A DNA stretch of 64,000 nt from Breoghania sp. GTDB lineage: Bacteria > Pseudomonadota > Alphaproteobacteria > Rhizobiales > Stappiaceae. Below, one piece after another: positions 50,449-60,104 of this stretch. Position numbers and translations under genes: made by a program. Below the pieces are notes generated by a model that did not search any database, was not told where the DNA came from, and was given only the letters and a program-made list of their open reading frames with translations. The stretch covers positions 1 through 64,000 of the forward strand of contig NZ_JASJAV010000016.1 of the NCBI RefSeq assembly GCF_030066895.1. The letters are read 5' to 3'. How positions within the stretch are numbered: position 1 is the first letter of the stretch; each line of letters starts with the position of its first letter.

Positions 50449-51476
50449 ACGCCGCTATGCGGCCCGGACCGCGCAATCTGATCACCGAGGTGGCGGGCCT
50501 GAGCGTCGGCAACATGAGCGATCCTCGGCTGAAATCAGGCTTGTCCGTCGTCGTTCCGGACGAACCGGCGGTAGCCTCCATCGCCATCCACGGCGGCGCG
50601 CCCGGCACGCGCGAAATCGTGCTGCTGGAGCCGGAACAGACGGTGAGCCATGTGGATGCACTGGTCCTTTCCGGCGGCTCGGCCTTCGGGCTCGATGCTG
50701 CCGCCGGAGTGCAATCGCGGCTTGCCGAGATGGGGCGCGGCTATGCGGTCGGCCCGGTGCGGGTGCCGATCGTGCCCGCCGCCATCCTGTTCGATCTCTT
50801 GAACGGATCCGTCGTCGAAAGCGCACCCGATGCAAGCTGGAACGCCAGCGCCCCCTACCGCGATCTCGGCCGTGCGGCCTGCGATGCAGCGGGTCTGAAC
50901 TTTGCGCTTGGAAGCGAGGGCGCGGGCACGGGGGCAACGACGGCCAACCTGAAGGGCGGACTGGGGTCCGCCTCAGCCGTTCTACCGAATGGGGCAACCG
51001 TCGGCGCACTGGTAGCGGTCAACGCGCTCGGACGGGTAACGATCGGCAACGGCCCGCATTTCTGGTCCGCCGCCTTCGAGGAGGGCGACGAATTCGGCGG
51101 CTACGGCCTGCCGAACCCCTTCCCTTTCGACAGCATGGCAGTGCGCACCAAGGCCGACACGCTGAAATCGGGCGCCAACACCACCATCGCGGTGATCGCG
51201 ACCGACGTGGCGCTTACAAAGTCGGAGGCCAAACGGCTGGCGGTCGTCACCCATGACGGCATGGCCCGCTCCATCTGGCCCTCGCACACGCCGCTTGACG
51301 GCGATCTGGTTTTCGCGCTCTCCACCGGCAAGCGACGGCTGGAAAGCTCGCCGGAGCTTCTGGGTCTGGGCGTGGCAGCGGCCGCCACCCTCTCGCGCGC
51401 GATTGCCCGCGGCGTCTACTTCGCCAGCGAGGCGGAAGGCGACCACGTGCCGACCTGGGCGGCAACGTTTGGGTAA
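50445..51476 (+). CDS. P1 family peptidase (DmpA-like, S58)
   Basis: 343 residues, ATG 50445 (overlapping the AraC stop) to TAA 51476, intact. [40 protein letters not shown] and [20 protein letters not shown] are N-terminal DmpA-fold features; [20 protein letters not shown] contains the Gly-Ser site at which the family self-cleaves into alpha and beta chains, with the new N-terminal Ser as nucleophile; [20 protein letters not shown] belongs to the beta chain. Members are beta-peptidyl or N-terminal aminopeptidases. Cleavage is inferred, not observed. Confidence 0.88.
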   Translation: MNAAMRPGPRNLITEVAGLSVGNMSDPRLKSGLSVVVPDEPAVASIAIHGGAPGTREIVLLEPEQTVSHVDALVLSGGSAFGLDAAAGVQSRLAEMGRGYAVGPVRVPIVPAAILFDLLNGSVVESAPDASWNASAPYRDLGRAACDAAGLNFALGSEGAGTGATTANLKGGLGSASAVLPNGATVGALVAVNALGRVTIGNGPHFWSAAFEEGDEFGGYGLPNPFPFDSMAVRTKADTLKSGANTTIAVIATDVALTKSEAKRLAVVTHDGMARSIWPSHTPLDGDLVFALSTGKRRLESSPELLGLGVAAAATLSRAIARGVYFASEAEGDHVPTWAATFG

Positions 51477-51572
51477 GGTGTGAAGGTTAGAGAGAGGAAC
51501 GACGAGGAGCCGACGGAGACAACGATCGCACTTCGGCAATGCATAAGCCCCCATCTACAGACCCAGGCACGG

Positions 51573-51677
51573 TTGTCATCCCCGCGAAGGCGGGGATCCA
51601 GTAACCACAGGACTTCGTTCACAGCGCAGAGATGCCCGCCTCACGGGGTGCTGGATCCCCGCCTTCGCGGGGATGAC
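51573..51677. repeat. R1, copy E
   Basis: TTGTCATCCCCGCGAAGGCG facing GCCTTCGCGGGGATGACA; interior shares TTCGTTCACAG with copy A (TTCGCTCACGG). It fills much of the 307-base gap between the P1 peptidase and oxidoreductase 3-prime ends, which holds nothing else. Confidence 0.88.
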
Positions 51678-51783
51678 AGTCAGGGGCAAAACGTGCCCCC
51701 AGCTCCCAAACATGGCTTCGGGGAGAGCGGGACCAATCCGCTATCCCCGAGAAGCCAGCACATCCCTGCGCCGCTTAAGCCCC

Positions 51784-54700
51784 CTACTCCGCCGCCTCCA
51801 GGAACGCGGGGCGCGGGCCGTCGCCGCGGACTATGGGACCATCGCCGTCGAGGCGCTTCAGCAGCATGTCGCGCTTTTCCGCCGCCTTGGCCATGTTGGC
51901 GTCCTTGACCGGACCGTAGCCGCGGATCAGATCAGGCACGCGGGCGAATTCCACCAGCAGGCCGTAATGGCCGCTCTCGATGCGCTGAAGGATCAGCTCC
52001 ACGTCACGCACATACTGCTCACGCAGCGCGAATTCCGCCTTGCGCTCCTCGGTCCGCGCGAAGGGATCGAAGACCGTGCCGCGAAGCCCCTTCATCCCGG
52101 CAAGCAGACCGAACGCCTTGAAGACCCACGGCCCGAAGGCGGTCTTCTCCGCGCGGCCCGTGGCCGGATCGATACGCGAGAAAAGCGGCGGGGCGAGCAT
52201 CACCTTCACCTTCTTCGGATCCGCGAAGGTGTTCATCAGCTTGCGGCGGAAATCTGGCTCCGCATAAAGCCGCGCGACCTCGTACTCGTCCTTGATCGCC
52301 ATGACCTTGTAGAGGTTGTCGATGATCGTGCGCGACAGCCGCATGGCACCGATGCCGCGCGCCTTGTCCGCCTTAACGACACGCTCGGCAAGCTCGGTGA
52401 AGCGCGCCGCATACGCCGCATCCTGATAGCGCGCCAGTTCCGCAGAGAGGAAGGCGATGCGGGTCTCGGGGTCCATGTCCTCCGGCACATCCTCCTTCGG
52501 AAGACCCGCCATCAGCGCATCCGGATAGTGCGCCAGAACCCGACCGGCCTGGAAAGCTCGAAGATTCCGGGAAACGGCCGCACCGTTCAGCCGGATGGCG
52601 GTATCGATCGCCTCGAAGCTGAGCGGCAGCGCACCCGACTGCCAGGCCATGCCGACCAGCATCATGTTGGTGTAGATGGCATCGCCCAGAAGCTTTTCGG
52701 CAATTCCCGCCACATCGCGCGCGGTCACGCCCCTTGAGGCCTTCTTGAGGGTCGCCATCATGCGTGCCTCGTCGAAAGAAAGCGTCTGCTTCATGACGAA
52801 CTCCGCCGTCGGCGCAACGTGCGCATTTGCGAAGACGCGAATCTTTTCCGGGTTCATCAGGGTCAGCACTTCCGCCCCGCAGGAGACCACCATGTCGGAG
52901 GCAAGCAGTACGTCGAGCGTGGCGGTAGGAACGCGCGGGCCCTCCACCGGGCGCTCGCGATCGGAAAAGCGCACGTGAGAGGTCACCGGCCCACCCTTCT
53001 GGGCAAGGCCCGTCATGTCGAGCGTAGAGACGTTGATGCCGTCCACATGTCCCGCCATGGCGAGAACGGCGGCGACCGTCGTCACGCCCATGCCGCCGAT
53101 ACCGGCGATCAGCATGTTGACCGTCTCGTCGAGTTCGGCGGGCGCGACATCGGGCAAAGCCGCGACCAGCGCATCGAGATCGACATCTCCGCCGTCGCTC
53201 TTCTTCAGTTCGGCACCCTCCACCCAGACAAATGACGGGCAGAAGCCCTTCACGCAGGAGAAATCCTTGTTGCAGCTCGACTGGTTGATACGGCGCTTCT
53301 CGCCGAAATCGGTCGCAACCGGCTCCACCGACAGGCAGTTCGACTGAACGGAGCAATCCCCGCAGCCCTCGCACACCCGGTCGTTGATGAAGAGCCGCTT
53401 GTCCGGATCCTCGTAAAGCCCCTTTTTGCGCCGACGGCGCTTTTCCGCCGCGCATGTCTGGTCGTAGACCATGGCCGAAACGCCGGGATAGGCGGCAAGC
53501 TCCGCCTGCACGTCCATCAGTTCGGCCCGGTCATGGACAGGCACGCCCGCCGCCAGATCGCGACGGCCCTCGTAAAGCTCCGGCCGTTCCGAGACGACCA
53601 TGATGCGGCCCACGCCCTCAGAGGCAAGCTGGCGGGCCAGGGTGGGCACATCGAGCGGGCCGTCATGGGTTTGCCCGCCGGTCATAGCAACCGCATCGTT
53701 GAACAGGATCTTGTAGGTAATCGGCACGTTGGCGGCGACCGACTGACGGATCGCCAGAATGCCGGAATGAAAGTAGGTGCCATCGCCCAGATTGGCGAAG
53801 ATGTGCTTGTCCTTGGCAAACGGCGCTTGACCGACCCACGGCACGCCCTCGCCGCCCATGGCGATCTGACCTTCCGTGGTACGCTCGTTGATCTCCGTCA
53901 TCGCGTGACAGCCGATGCCCGGCATGACGCGCGAGCCTTCCGGGACCTTGGTGGAGGTGGAATGCGGGCAGCCGGAGCAGAAATAGGGAGACCGCACGGC
54001 CCCTTCCGCGTGGCTTGCCGCCCATTGCGCCTGCCGCACCATGCCGGCTGCGACCTGACGCATATCATCGGTGACATAGGCCTCGGGCAGGAACGCGGTG
54101 AGCGCGACGACGAGATCGGCGACGGAAAGCTCCAGCACATCGGGCAGGAAGGGATCGCCCTCGGGCGTCTTCTTGCCCCAGACCGGCGGACGGCGATCGG
54201 CGGGCCAGTTATAGAAGAGGTCCTTGATCTGCGGCTCCATGAAAGCGCGCTTGTGCTCCACGACCAGCAACCGGTCGATGCCGCGCGCAAACTGACTAAG
54301 CCCCTCCGGCTCCAGCGGCCACGGCACGGCGACCTTGTGGATCGCAAGGCCCATCGCCTTAGCGCGCGCCTCGTCGATACCCAGAAGCTGCAGGGCCTGG
54401 CGCAGATCGCGATAGGCCTTGCCGGTGGCCACCAGCCCCAGACGCGGATAGTCCGCACCGAAACGGATGCCGTCGAGCCCGTTCGCGCGCGCGTAGGCTT
54501 GCACGGCGGGAAGGCGCGCATCGCGCATCACCCGCTCCACCTCGAGGCGATATTTCAGCAGGAGCGGTTTGTGACGGTCGCCGAGATCGGCGCCTTCCAG
54601 AAGCGGCGGATGGACGAAACGCAGCCGGTTTTCATCGACGGACACGATACCGGAGGCATCCATCGTGTCGGCCAGACAGATCATGCCCGCCCAAAGCCCG

Positions 54701-55299
54701 GAGTAGCGCGACAGTTCCAGCCCGTGCAGACCGTAGTCGAGCACGTCCTGGATATCGGCCGGGTTGAAGACCGGAATTTCCGCATGCTGGAAGAAGAATT
54801 CGCTCTGGGCGGGAATGATGGAGGATTTGGCCAGATGATCGTCACCGGCCAGCGCCAGAACGCCGCCGTTGGGATCTGTGCCCGACGCGCTTGCCTGACG
54901 CAGTGCATCGCCCGCGCGGTCGACGCCCGGCGCCTTACCGTACCAGATACCGAAAACTCCGTCCTTGGTCGAGCCCTGCCCGTGCATGGAGACCTTCTGC
55001 GTGCCCCACACTGCGGTTGCGCCCAGTTCCTCGTTGACGCCCGGCTGGAAGACGACGTCGTACTCCTTCAAGGGACGTCCGGCGCGCTCCAGCTCCTTGT
55101 CGAACCCGGCGAGCGGAGAGCCGCGATAGCCTGAAATGAAGCCGCCCGTATCGAGCCCGACGGCCCGATCGAGCCGTCCGCGATCCAGCGCGATACGCAC
55201 TAGCGCCTGGATGCCGCTCATATAGACCCGGCCCTCGCACGCCATGTATTTGTCGTCGAGGCTCACCGGTTGCGTGACCGACCCAGTGATCGCATTCAT
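51784..55299 (-). CDS. Fused indolepyruvate ferredoxin oxidoreductase
   Basis: 1171 residues, ATG 55299 to TAG 51784, the longest intact gene here. It oxidises aryl- or branched-chain 2-oxoacids to acyl-CoA, reducing ferredoxin. N-terminal IorA-like part: TGGFISGYRGSPLAGFDKEL, GVNEELGATAVWGTQ. TPP site: GIGCHAMTEI, then ANLGDGTYFHSG with LFNDAVAMTGGQ (GDG...N). A [4Fe-4S] segment CEGCGDCSVQSNCLS near 645. C-terminal gamma-type domain: IAGIGGMGVTTVAAVLAMAG, TGLAQKGGPVTSHV. The single-chain form is typical of alphaproteobacteria. Divergent from a broken Lrp-type regulator that probably controlled it. Substrate could be phenylpyruvate, indolepyruvate or branched 2-oxoacids. Confidence 0.92.
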   Translation of the reverse strand: MNAITGSVTQPVSLDDKYMACEGRVYMSGIQALVRIALDRGRLDRAVGLDTGGFISGYRGSPLAGFDKELERAGRPLKEYDVVFQPGVNEELGATAVWGTQKVSMHGQGSTKDGVFGIWYGKAPGVDRAGDALRQASASGTDPNGGVLALAGDDHLAKSSIIPAQSEFFFQHAEIPVFNPADIQDVLDYGLHGLELSRYSGLWAGMICLADTMDASGIVSVDENRLRFVHPPLLEGADLGDRHKPLLLKYRLEVERVMRDARLPAVQAYARANGLDGIRFGADYPRLGLVATGKAYRDLRQALQLLGIDEARAKAMGLAIHKVAVPWPLEPEGLSQFARGIDRLLVVEHKRAFMEPQIKDLFYNWPADRRPPVWGKKTPEGDPFLPDVLELSVADLVVALTAFLPEAYVTDDMRQVAAGMVRQAQWAASHAEGAVRSPYFCSGCPHSTSTKVPEGSRVMPGIGCHAMTEINERTTEGQIAMGGEGVPWVGQAPFAKDKHIFANLGDGTYFHSGILAIRQSVAANVPITYKILFNDAVAMTGGQTHDGPLDVPTLARQLASEGVGRIMVVSERPELYEGRRDLAAGVPVHDRAELMDVQAELAAYPGVSAMVYDQTCAAEKRRRRKKGLYEDPDKRLFINDRVCEGCGDCSVQSNCLSVEPVATDFGEKRRINQSSCNKDFSCVKGFCPSFVWVEGAELKKSDGGDVDLDALVAALPDVAPAELDETVNMLIAGIGGMGVTTVAAVLAMAGHVDGINVSTLDMTGLAQKGGPVTSHVRFSDRERPVEGPRVPTATLDVLLASDMVVSCGAEVLTLMNPEKIRVFANAHVAPTAEFVMKQTLSFDEARMMATLKKASRGVTARDVAGIAEKLLGDAIYTNMMLVGMAWQSGALPLSFEAIDTAIRLNGAAVSRNLRAFQAGRVLAHYPDALMAGLPKEDVPEDMDPETRIAFLSAELARYQDAAYAARFTELAERVVKADKARGIGAMRLSRTIIDNLYKVMAIKDEYEVARLYAEPDFRRKLMNTFADPKKVKVMLAPPLFSRIDPATGRAEKTAFGPWVFKAFGLLAGMKGLRGTVFDPFARTEERKAEFALREQYVRDVELILQRIESGHYGLLVEFARVPDLIRGYGPVKDANMAKAAEKRDMLLKRLDGDGPIVRGDGPRPAFLEAAE

Positions 55300-55472
55300 G
55301 AATAATCCCTCTCGAGAGCACAAAAGCGGACCGACCACTCGTCTCCTGGCCGTCTACCTGCCGCAAAAGGCGGCAAACTCGGGGTAAAGATTAATCCTTT
55401 AGACCTATAATTTCTGTGCTATTCCGCCTACCATAACACCATTTCAGGAAACACGGTTCCTTCATTTACGGC

Positions 55473-55952
55473 ATGATCGAAAAAAGCTTCTCGATCCATC
55501 GGACATTCGCGTCCTGCAGATTCTCCAGCGAGACGCATCCCAATCCATCGCAGATATCGCCCGTGAGACGGGCATGAGCCAGACGCCCTGCTGGTGTCGA
55601 ATCAAGAAACTGAAAGACGGCGGGATTATCCGCCAGATCGCCGCGGTCGTCGACCGGGAGGCGGTCGGCCTGAACTTCGTCTCTTACGCCTTCGTCAAGC
55701 TGGCCCTTCCCAGCCGCGAAAACTATGGAGGAGTTCGACCAGCTGGTGAACCACTGGCCGGGAGTGGTGACCTGCGAGCGCGTCACCGGCGCGGTGGACT
55801 ACCTTGATCAAGGTGGTGACCGACAACATCAAGACCTACGACGACTTCCTGCGTCTCAAGCTGCTGGAAAACACGCTCGTCTCCGATGTGCAGTCACGCT
55901 CCGTGATCTCCACGGTGAAGAACACCGTGGCCCTGCCGCTTCGCGAGGGATG
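55473..55952 (+). pseudogene. Lrp/AsnC-type regulator, three frameshifts
   Basis: ATG 55473 is followed by a run of six A; seven would restore the normal start (KLLDPSDIRVLQILQRDA). The helix-turn-helix reads SIADIARETGMSQTPCWCRI. A second frameshift near 55720 separates VSYAFVKLALPSREN from MEEFDQLVNHWPGVVTCERV; a third near 55805 (an extra T) separates GAVDYL from KVVTDNIKTYDDFLRLK. Ends TGA 55952; about 160 codons. The RAM ligand-binding domain is complete if repaired. Orientation away from the oxidoreductase gene suggests it regulated it. Confidence 0.88.
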
Positions 55953-56045
55953 AGAGGAATCGGCGGATGCCGAACCGGAACTGAACCTGAGCTTGGGCGC
56001 TGATCCAGGCCCGTGGGATCCGGCCTGTCGCCTTTCGCGCAGCGC

Positions 56046-56321
56046 CTACTGCTTCTTGTTGGCGTCCGGCAGGGTGGCCATCTTGAGGCCGTCGTCGGAC
56101 CCGACGATCAGATCCTTGACGAGGATCGTCACACTGCCCCGCTTGGCCGCCACGACACCGCCGAAGCCGGAGCAGACCTGCTCGTCGGACGTATCGCTGA
56201 TCGGCGTGTAGATGATGAGGTTGGCGCACTCAACCCGCCGCATCTGCACATCGCCCGGCTGGGCGATAGCGTAGACCGCGAATGCCAAAAGGCAAACCAG
56301 ACCCGCGGATATGCGTTTCAT
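56046..56321 (-). CDS. Small secreted hypothetical protein
   Basis: 91 residues, ATG 56321 behind a GGGGGAG site, to TAG 56046. A signal peptide (MKRISAGLVCLLAFAVYAIA) precedes a polar domain (QPGDVQMRRVECANLIIYTP, then DEQVCSGFGGVVAAKRGSVT) with two Cys that could form a disulfide in the periplasm. Ends in a Lys-rich tail (LPDANKKQ). I do not recognise the family. Intact and standing alone. Confidence 0.7.
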   Translation of the reverse strand: MKRISAGLVCLLAFAVYAIAQPGDVQMRRVECANLIIYTPISDTSDEQVCSGFGGVVAAKRGSVTILVKDLIVGSDDGLKMATLPDANKKQ

Positions 56322-56953
56322 CGTCAAGCTCCCCCGGACCCATTCAGCCGCTTTGCGCACAGGCCCGCGTCGTGCCGGTTCAGTCATTTCACATCCTCGC
56401 CGCCCGGGATGGATCCAAACGGTGGATCTCTCCGGGCATGCATTTCGCCGATTTGGCATCATTTCGGCGAGACTGTGACACCTCATCCTTGCACGAGGCA
56501 TGAAATCCACGTTCATGCTCGGCGCTTCTATCAATCCCCGACAAGCCCGCCGCTTGTCGCCTAACACCCTCCGGATCGCCTACATTTACCCCCCGATCCA
56601 GCAAGTTTCGAAGAATTTATCGTCCGAATACAAGACGCTAGCTCAGGTTCTGCTCCGAAAATTTCGCATTGTCCGAACCTTTGCGCATTCGCGCGCAGTC
56701 CCTCATATTGCTTAACGATAGGCTAACGCGCATTCATCTCCGCTGATAGATGCGGAGAACGCGTGATCGCATTTTCACTGATATTCGCTGTGACGCCCAC
56801 CACACTTACGTCACGTTTTCGTCATCAACGCACACGCGCGCGCCAAAAATCTTTCCCGGCCCCGAAAACAAAAAAGGTCGGCCTGACGGGCCAATCCTTT
56901 TCGAAAAATCAGTCCGGATCGTCCGCTTTCAAGTCGCGGACCGGAAGGGGGCA
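56322..56953. other. Long intergenic region, nothing recognised
   Basis: About 630 bases between a secreted hypothetical gene and the grxD 3-prime end. A 71-codon ORF (56500-56715) lacks a ribosome site and family likeness. 56690-56760 is AT-rich. A decayed gene or small RNA cannot be excluded. Confidence 0.4.
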
Positions 56954-57292
56954 CTATTCGGCGGCCTGCCCCGTCTGGATCCCCTTGTCGGCGAAAACCT
57001 GCTGCAGCTCCTGCGCCTGGAACATCTCGCGCACGATATCGCAACCGCCCACAAACTCGCCCTTCACATAGAGCTGCGGGATCGTCGACCAGCTCGAGAA
57101 GTCCTTGATGCCCTGACGCAGATCGTCGTCCTCGAGCACGTTCACGCCCTTGTAGGTCACGCCCAGATAATCGAGGATCTGCACCACCTGGCCGGAAAAA
57201 CCGCACTGCGGAAAGGCCGGCGTGCCCTTCATGAAGAGCACCACGTCGTTGGTCTTCACCTCGTTCGAAATCCAGTCCTGGATACCGCTCAT
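56954..57292 (-). CDS. grxD: Monothiol glutaredoxin (CGFS type)
   Basis: 112 residues, ATG 57292 to TAG 56954; an upstream TTG is in frame but MSGIQDWISNEVKTNDVVLF is the family start. The active site is FPQCGFSGQ, and the glutathione-binding segment WSTIPQLYVKGEFVGGCDIV follows. CGFS glutaredoxins carry and deliver [2Fe-2S] clusters, with BolA as partner; the bolA gene is next upstream. Intact. Confidence 0.95.
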   Translation of the reverse strand: MSGIQDWISNEVKTNDVVLFMKGTPAFPQCGFSGQVVQILDYLGVTYKGVNVLEDDDLRQGIKDFSSWSTIPQLYVKGEFVGGCDIVREMFQAQELQQVFADKGIQTGQAAE

Positions 57293-57403
57293 AGTCGTTC
57301 TGTCCTTCCGTTCTTCCGGATTCAAGGTCCGGGGAATCGTCTTTCTCGTGCGATCGTTCGATTTGGTTGCCGACCACCCGCATCCGCAATGCGGGGCAGA
57401 AAC

Positions 57404-57637
57404 TTACTCCGGCGCCGAAGTCTGCAGGGCAAGGGCGTGCAACTGCCCTCCCATGTTTCCCTTCAACGCGTTGTAGATGAGCCGATGCTGCTGGACGCGG
57501 CTCTTGCCGCGAAACCTCTCCGAAACCACCGTCGCTGCATAATGCTCGCCATCTCCCGCGAGATCCCGGATTTCGACCCGGGCATCAGGAAGCGCCGCCT
57601 TGATCATCGATTCGATTTCGCGTGCAGCCATCGCCAT
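57404..57637 (-). CDS. bolA: BolA family protein
   Basis: 77 residues, ATG 57637 to TAA/TGA-type stop at 57404. REIESMIKAALPDARVEIRD, GDGEHYAATVVSERFRGKSR and QQHRLIYNALKGNMGGQLHA give the complete BolA fold; the invariant His in RVQQHRLIY and the cluster-coordinating region are present. It forms a [2Fe-2S] complex with the CGFS glutaredoxin encoded 112 bases downstream. Follows purL by 37 bases. Confidence 0.95.
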   Translation of the reverse strand: MAMAAREIESMIKAALPDARVEIRDLAGDGEHYAATVVSERFRGKSRVQQHRLIYNALKGNMGGQLHALALQTSAPE

Positions 57638-57674
57638 CGGCAGTCGCCTCCTCGCCTATCTGTCAGCCCTGTTA

Positions 57675-59891
57675 TCAGCCCATGTAGTCCGGGAACCAAT
57701 TCTCATGGGCTTTTCGCAGATTTGCAACGGATATGGAGAGGATGCCGTTAACTGTCAAATCCGCGCCGCCGACCGTTCCAAGCCGAACCAGCGAAATTCC
57801 GGTTTCCTGCGCCTTCGCTTCGACCGTCTTCGCGCTGTCGGCGGTGAAGATGACGAGATAACGGGCCTGATCCTCGCCGAAGAGACGGGCATGAATCGCC
57901 ACATCGCTGTCCGGCATAGCGATCTCCGCGCCCTTGTCGCCCGACATCGCCATTTCCGCCAGCGCGATCGCCAGGCCGCCGGAGGAAAGATCGTGGCACG
58001 CGGTCAGCGCACCGGAACGGATGAGCCCGCGCACCATGTCGCCGGTCTTCTTCTCTCGCGCCAGATCGACGTCCGGAGCGGAACCCTCGATACGGCCGAG
58101 AACATCGCGCAAGTAAGCCGACTGGCCAAGATGCGTGCCCTCCCCGCCTACAAGCGCGACCACATCGCCCTCGTTGACGAAGCCCGCACCGACACGGACC
58201 TCCACGTCGGGCAACAGGCCGACGCCGCCGATTGCCGGAGTCGGCAGGATACCCTCGCCGAAGGTCTCGTTGTAGAGCGAGACGTTGCCGGACACGATCG
58301 GCATCTCAAGCGCGGTGCAGGCCTCGCCGATACCGCGAATACAGGCCACGAGCTGGCCCATGATCTCCGGCTTTTCCGGATTGCCGAAATTCAGATTGTC
58401 GGCCGCCGCCAGCGGCTCCGCACCGACCGCGGTGAGGTTGCGCCAGCATTCCGCCACCGCCTGACGGCCGCCCTGAACCGGATCGGCTTTGCAGTAGTGC
58501 GGCGTCACGTCGACAGCAAAGGCCAGCCCCTTGGAGGTGACTTCACCGTCCGAACCGATGACGCGGATGACACCGGCATCCCCACCGGGCGTTGCGAGCG
58601 AATTGCCCTGCACCAGCGTGTCGTACTGCTCATAGACCCAGCGGCGCGACGAGCCGTTGGCCGAGCCGACGAGCGCGGTGAGCGCGGTGGCATAATCTTC
58701 AGGTGCGGGCACGTCGGCCGCCGCCAGAGCGGCTTCCGGCACCGGCTCAACCCACGGGCGGTCATATTCGGGAGCCTCGTCGCCCAGTTCCTTGATCGGC
58801 AGATCGGCGACCACGTCGCCCTGGTGCTTGACGATGAAGCGCAACGTGTCGGTGGTCTTGCCGACGATCGCGAAGTCGAGCCCCCACTTCTTGAAGATCG
58901 TCTGCGCCTCGTTCTGCTTTTCCGGAGCAAGCACCATAAGCATGCGCTCCTGGCTCTCCGACAGCATCATCTCATAGGCCGACATGCGCTCTTCGCGCAC
59001 CGGCACCAGATCGAGATCAAGTTCAATGCCGAGGTCGCCCTTGGCGCCCATCTCAACGGCCGAACAGGTGAGACCCGCCGCGCCCATGTCCTGAATGGCG
59101 ATGACCGCACCGGACGCCATCAACTCAAGGCAGGCTTCCAGCAGGCACTTCTCGGTGAAGGGATCGCCGACCTGAACGGTCGGGCGCTTCTCCTCGATGG
59201 TCTCGTCGAATTCGGCCGACGCCATGGTCGCGCCGCCAACGCCGTCGCGCCCCGTTTTCGCGCCTAAATAGACGACAGGCAGGTCGACACCCTTGGCTTC
59301 CGACAGGAAGATCTTGTCGGCATCCGCAAGGCCCGCGGCAAAGGCGTTGACCAGGCAGTTGCCGTTATAGGCGGCGTCGAATTCCACTTCGCCGCCAACC
59401 GTCGGCACGCCGAAGGAATTGCCGTAACCGCCGACACCGGCCACCACGCCGGAGACCAGATGCTTGGTGCGCGGATGATCCGGCTCGCCGAAGCGCAGCG
59501 CGTTCATCGCCGCCACCGGGCGCGCGCCCATGGTGAAGACATCGCGCAAGATGCCGCCGACACCGGTCGCCGCGCCCTGATAGGGCTCGATATAGGAGGG
59601 ATGGTTGTGGCTCTCCATCTTGAAGACCACGGTCTGCCCGTCCCCGATATCGACCACGCCGGCATTCTCTCCCGGTCCCTGAAGGACGCGCGGGCCCTTG
59701 GTCGGCAGGGTCTTCAGCCATTTCTTGGAGGATTTGTACGAGCAGTGCTCGTTCCACATGGCTGAGAAAATGCCGAGTTCGGTGAAGCTCGGCTCACGGC
59801 CGATCAGCTCCACGATACGGTCATATTCGTCCGGCTTCAGGCCGTGGGCAGCGATGAGATCCGGGGTGATGGCGATGTCACTGGGAATCAT
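57675..59891 (-). CDS. purL: Phosphoribosylformylglycinamidine synthase subunit PurL
   Basis: 738 residues, ATG 59891 ([20 protein letters not shown]) to TAG-type stop at 57675; the frame is open upstream but this start fits the family. It makes FGAM from FGAR with ammonia from PurQ. The small PurL form: [20 protein letters not shown] and [20 protein letters not shown] (ATP site), [38 protein letters not shown], and the second half [13 protein letters not shown] and [17 protein letters not shown]. No lesion in 2.2 kb. Leads the purL-bolA-grxD group. Confidence 0.96.
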   Translation of the reverse strand: MIPSDIAITPDLIAAHGLKPDEYDRIVELIGREPSFTELGIFSAMWNEHCSYKSSKKWLKTLPTKGPRVLQGPGENAGVVDIGDGQTVVFKMESHNHPSYIEPYQGAATGVGGILRDVFTMGARPVAAMNALRFGEPDHPRTKHLVSGVVAGVGGYGNSFGVPTVGGEVEFDAAYNGNCLVNAFAAGLADADKIFLSEAKGVDLPVVYLGAKTGRDGVGGATMASAEFDETIEEKRPTVQVGDPFTEKCLLEACLELMASGAVIAIQDMGAAGLTCSAVEMGAKGDLGIELDLDLVPVREERMSAYEMMLSESQERMLMVLAPEKQNEAQTIFKKWGLDFAIVGKTTDTLRFIVKHQGDVVADLPIKELGDEAPEYDRPWVEPVPEAALAAADVPAPEDYATALTALVGSANGSSRRWVYEQYDTLVQGNSLATPGGDAGVIRVIGSDGEVTSKGLAFAVDVTPHYCKADPVQGGRQAVAECWRNLTAVGAEPLAAADNLNFGNPEKPEIMGQLVACIRGIGEACTALEMPIVSGNVSLYNETFGEGILPTPAIGGVGLLPDVEVRVGAGFVNEGDVVALVGGEGTHLGQSAYLRDVLGRIEGSAPDVDLAREKKTGDMVRGLIRSGALTACHDLSSGGLAIALAEMAMSGDKGAEIAMPDSDVAIHARLFGEDQARYLVIFTADSAKTVEAKAQETGISLVRLGTVGGADLTVNGILSISVANLRKAHENWFPDYMG

Positions 59892-60104
59892 GGGCGGAAT
59901 CTTGGGGGTCCGGGAGAATCTGTCTGACGCTTTCGGTGAAGCCGTCTGCTGGCTTGCCCAATAGCAGATCGCGCGCTGAAAGGGGAGGGGAAAGGCAACA
60001 GTGTCCAAATCGCGAACCACAAAAGCAATTATCCGCGCCTGAGCCGCACGAGAACAATTTGTTACATTTATAAATAAGTAGAAACACTTATCGAATCGAC
60101 GCCG

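Noticed and set aside
53533..55134. Long plus-strand ORF (533 codons) opposite the oxidoreductase gene
   Set aside because: Antisense shadow of a conserved gene; composition rich in His, Arg and Gly with no domain.
56500..56715. 71-codon ORF in the long intergenic region
   Set aside because: No ribosome site, no recognisable domain and composition unlike the neighbouring genes.
57600..59267. Long plus-strand ORF (555 codons) opposite purL
   Set aside because: It lies wholly antisense to a perfectly conserved purL; such open antisense frames are expected in GC-rich DNA and the translation resembles no protein family.
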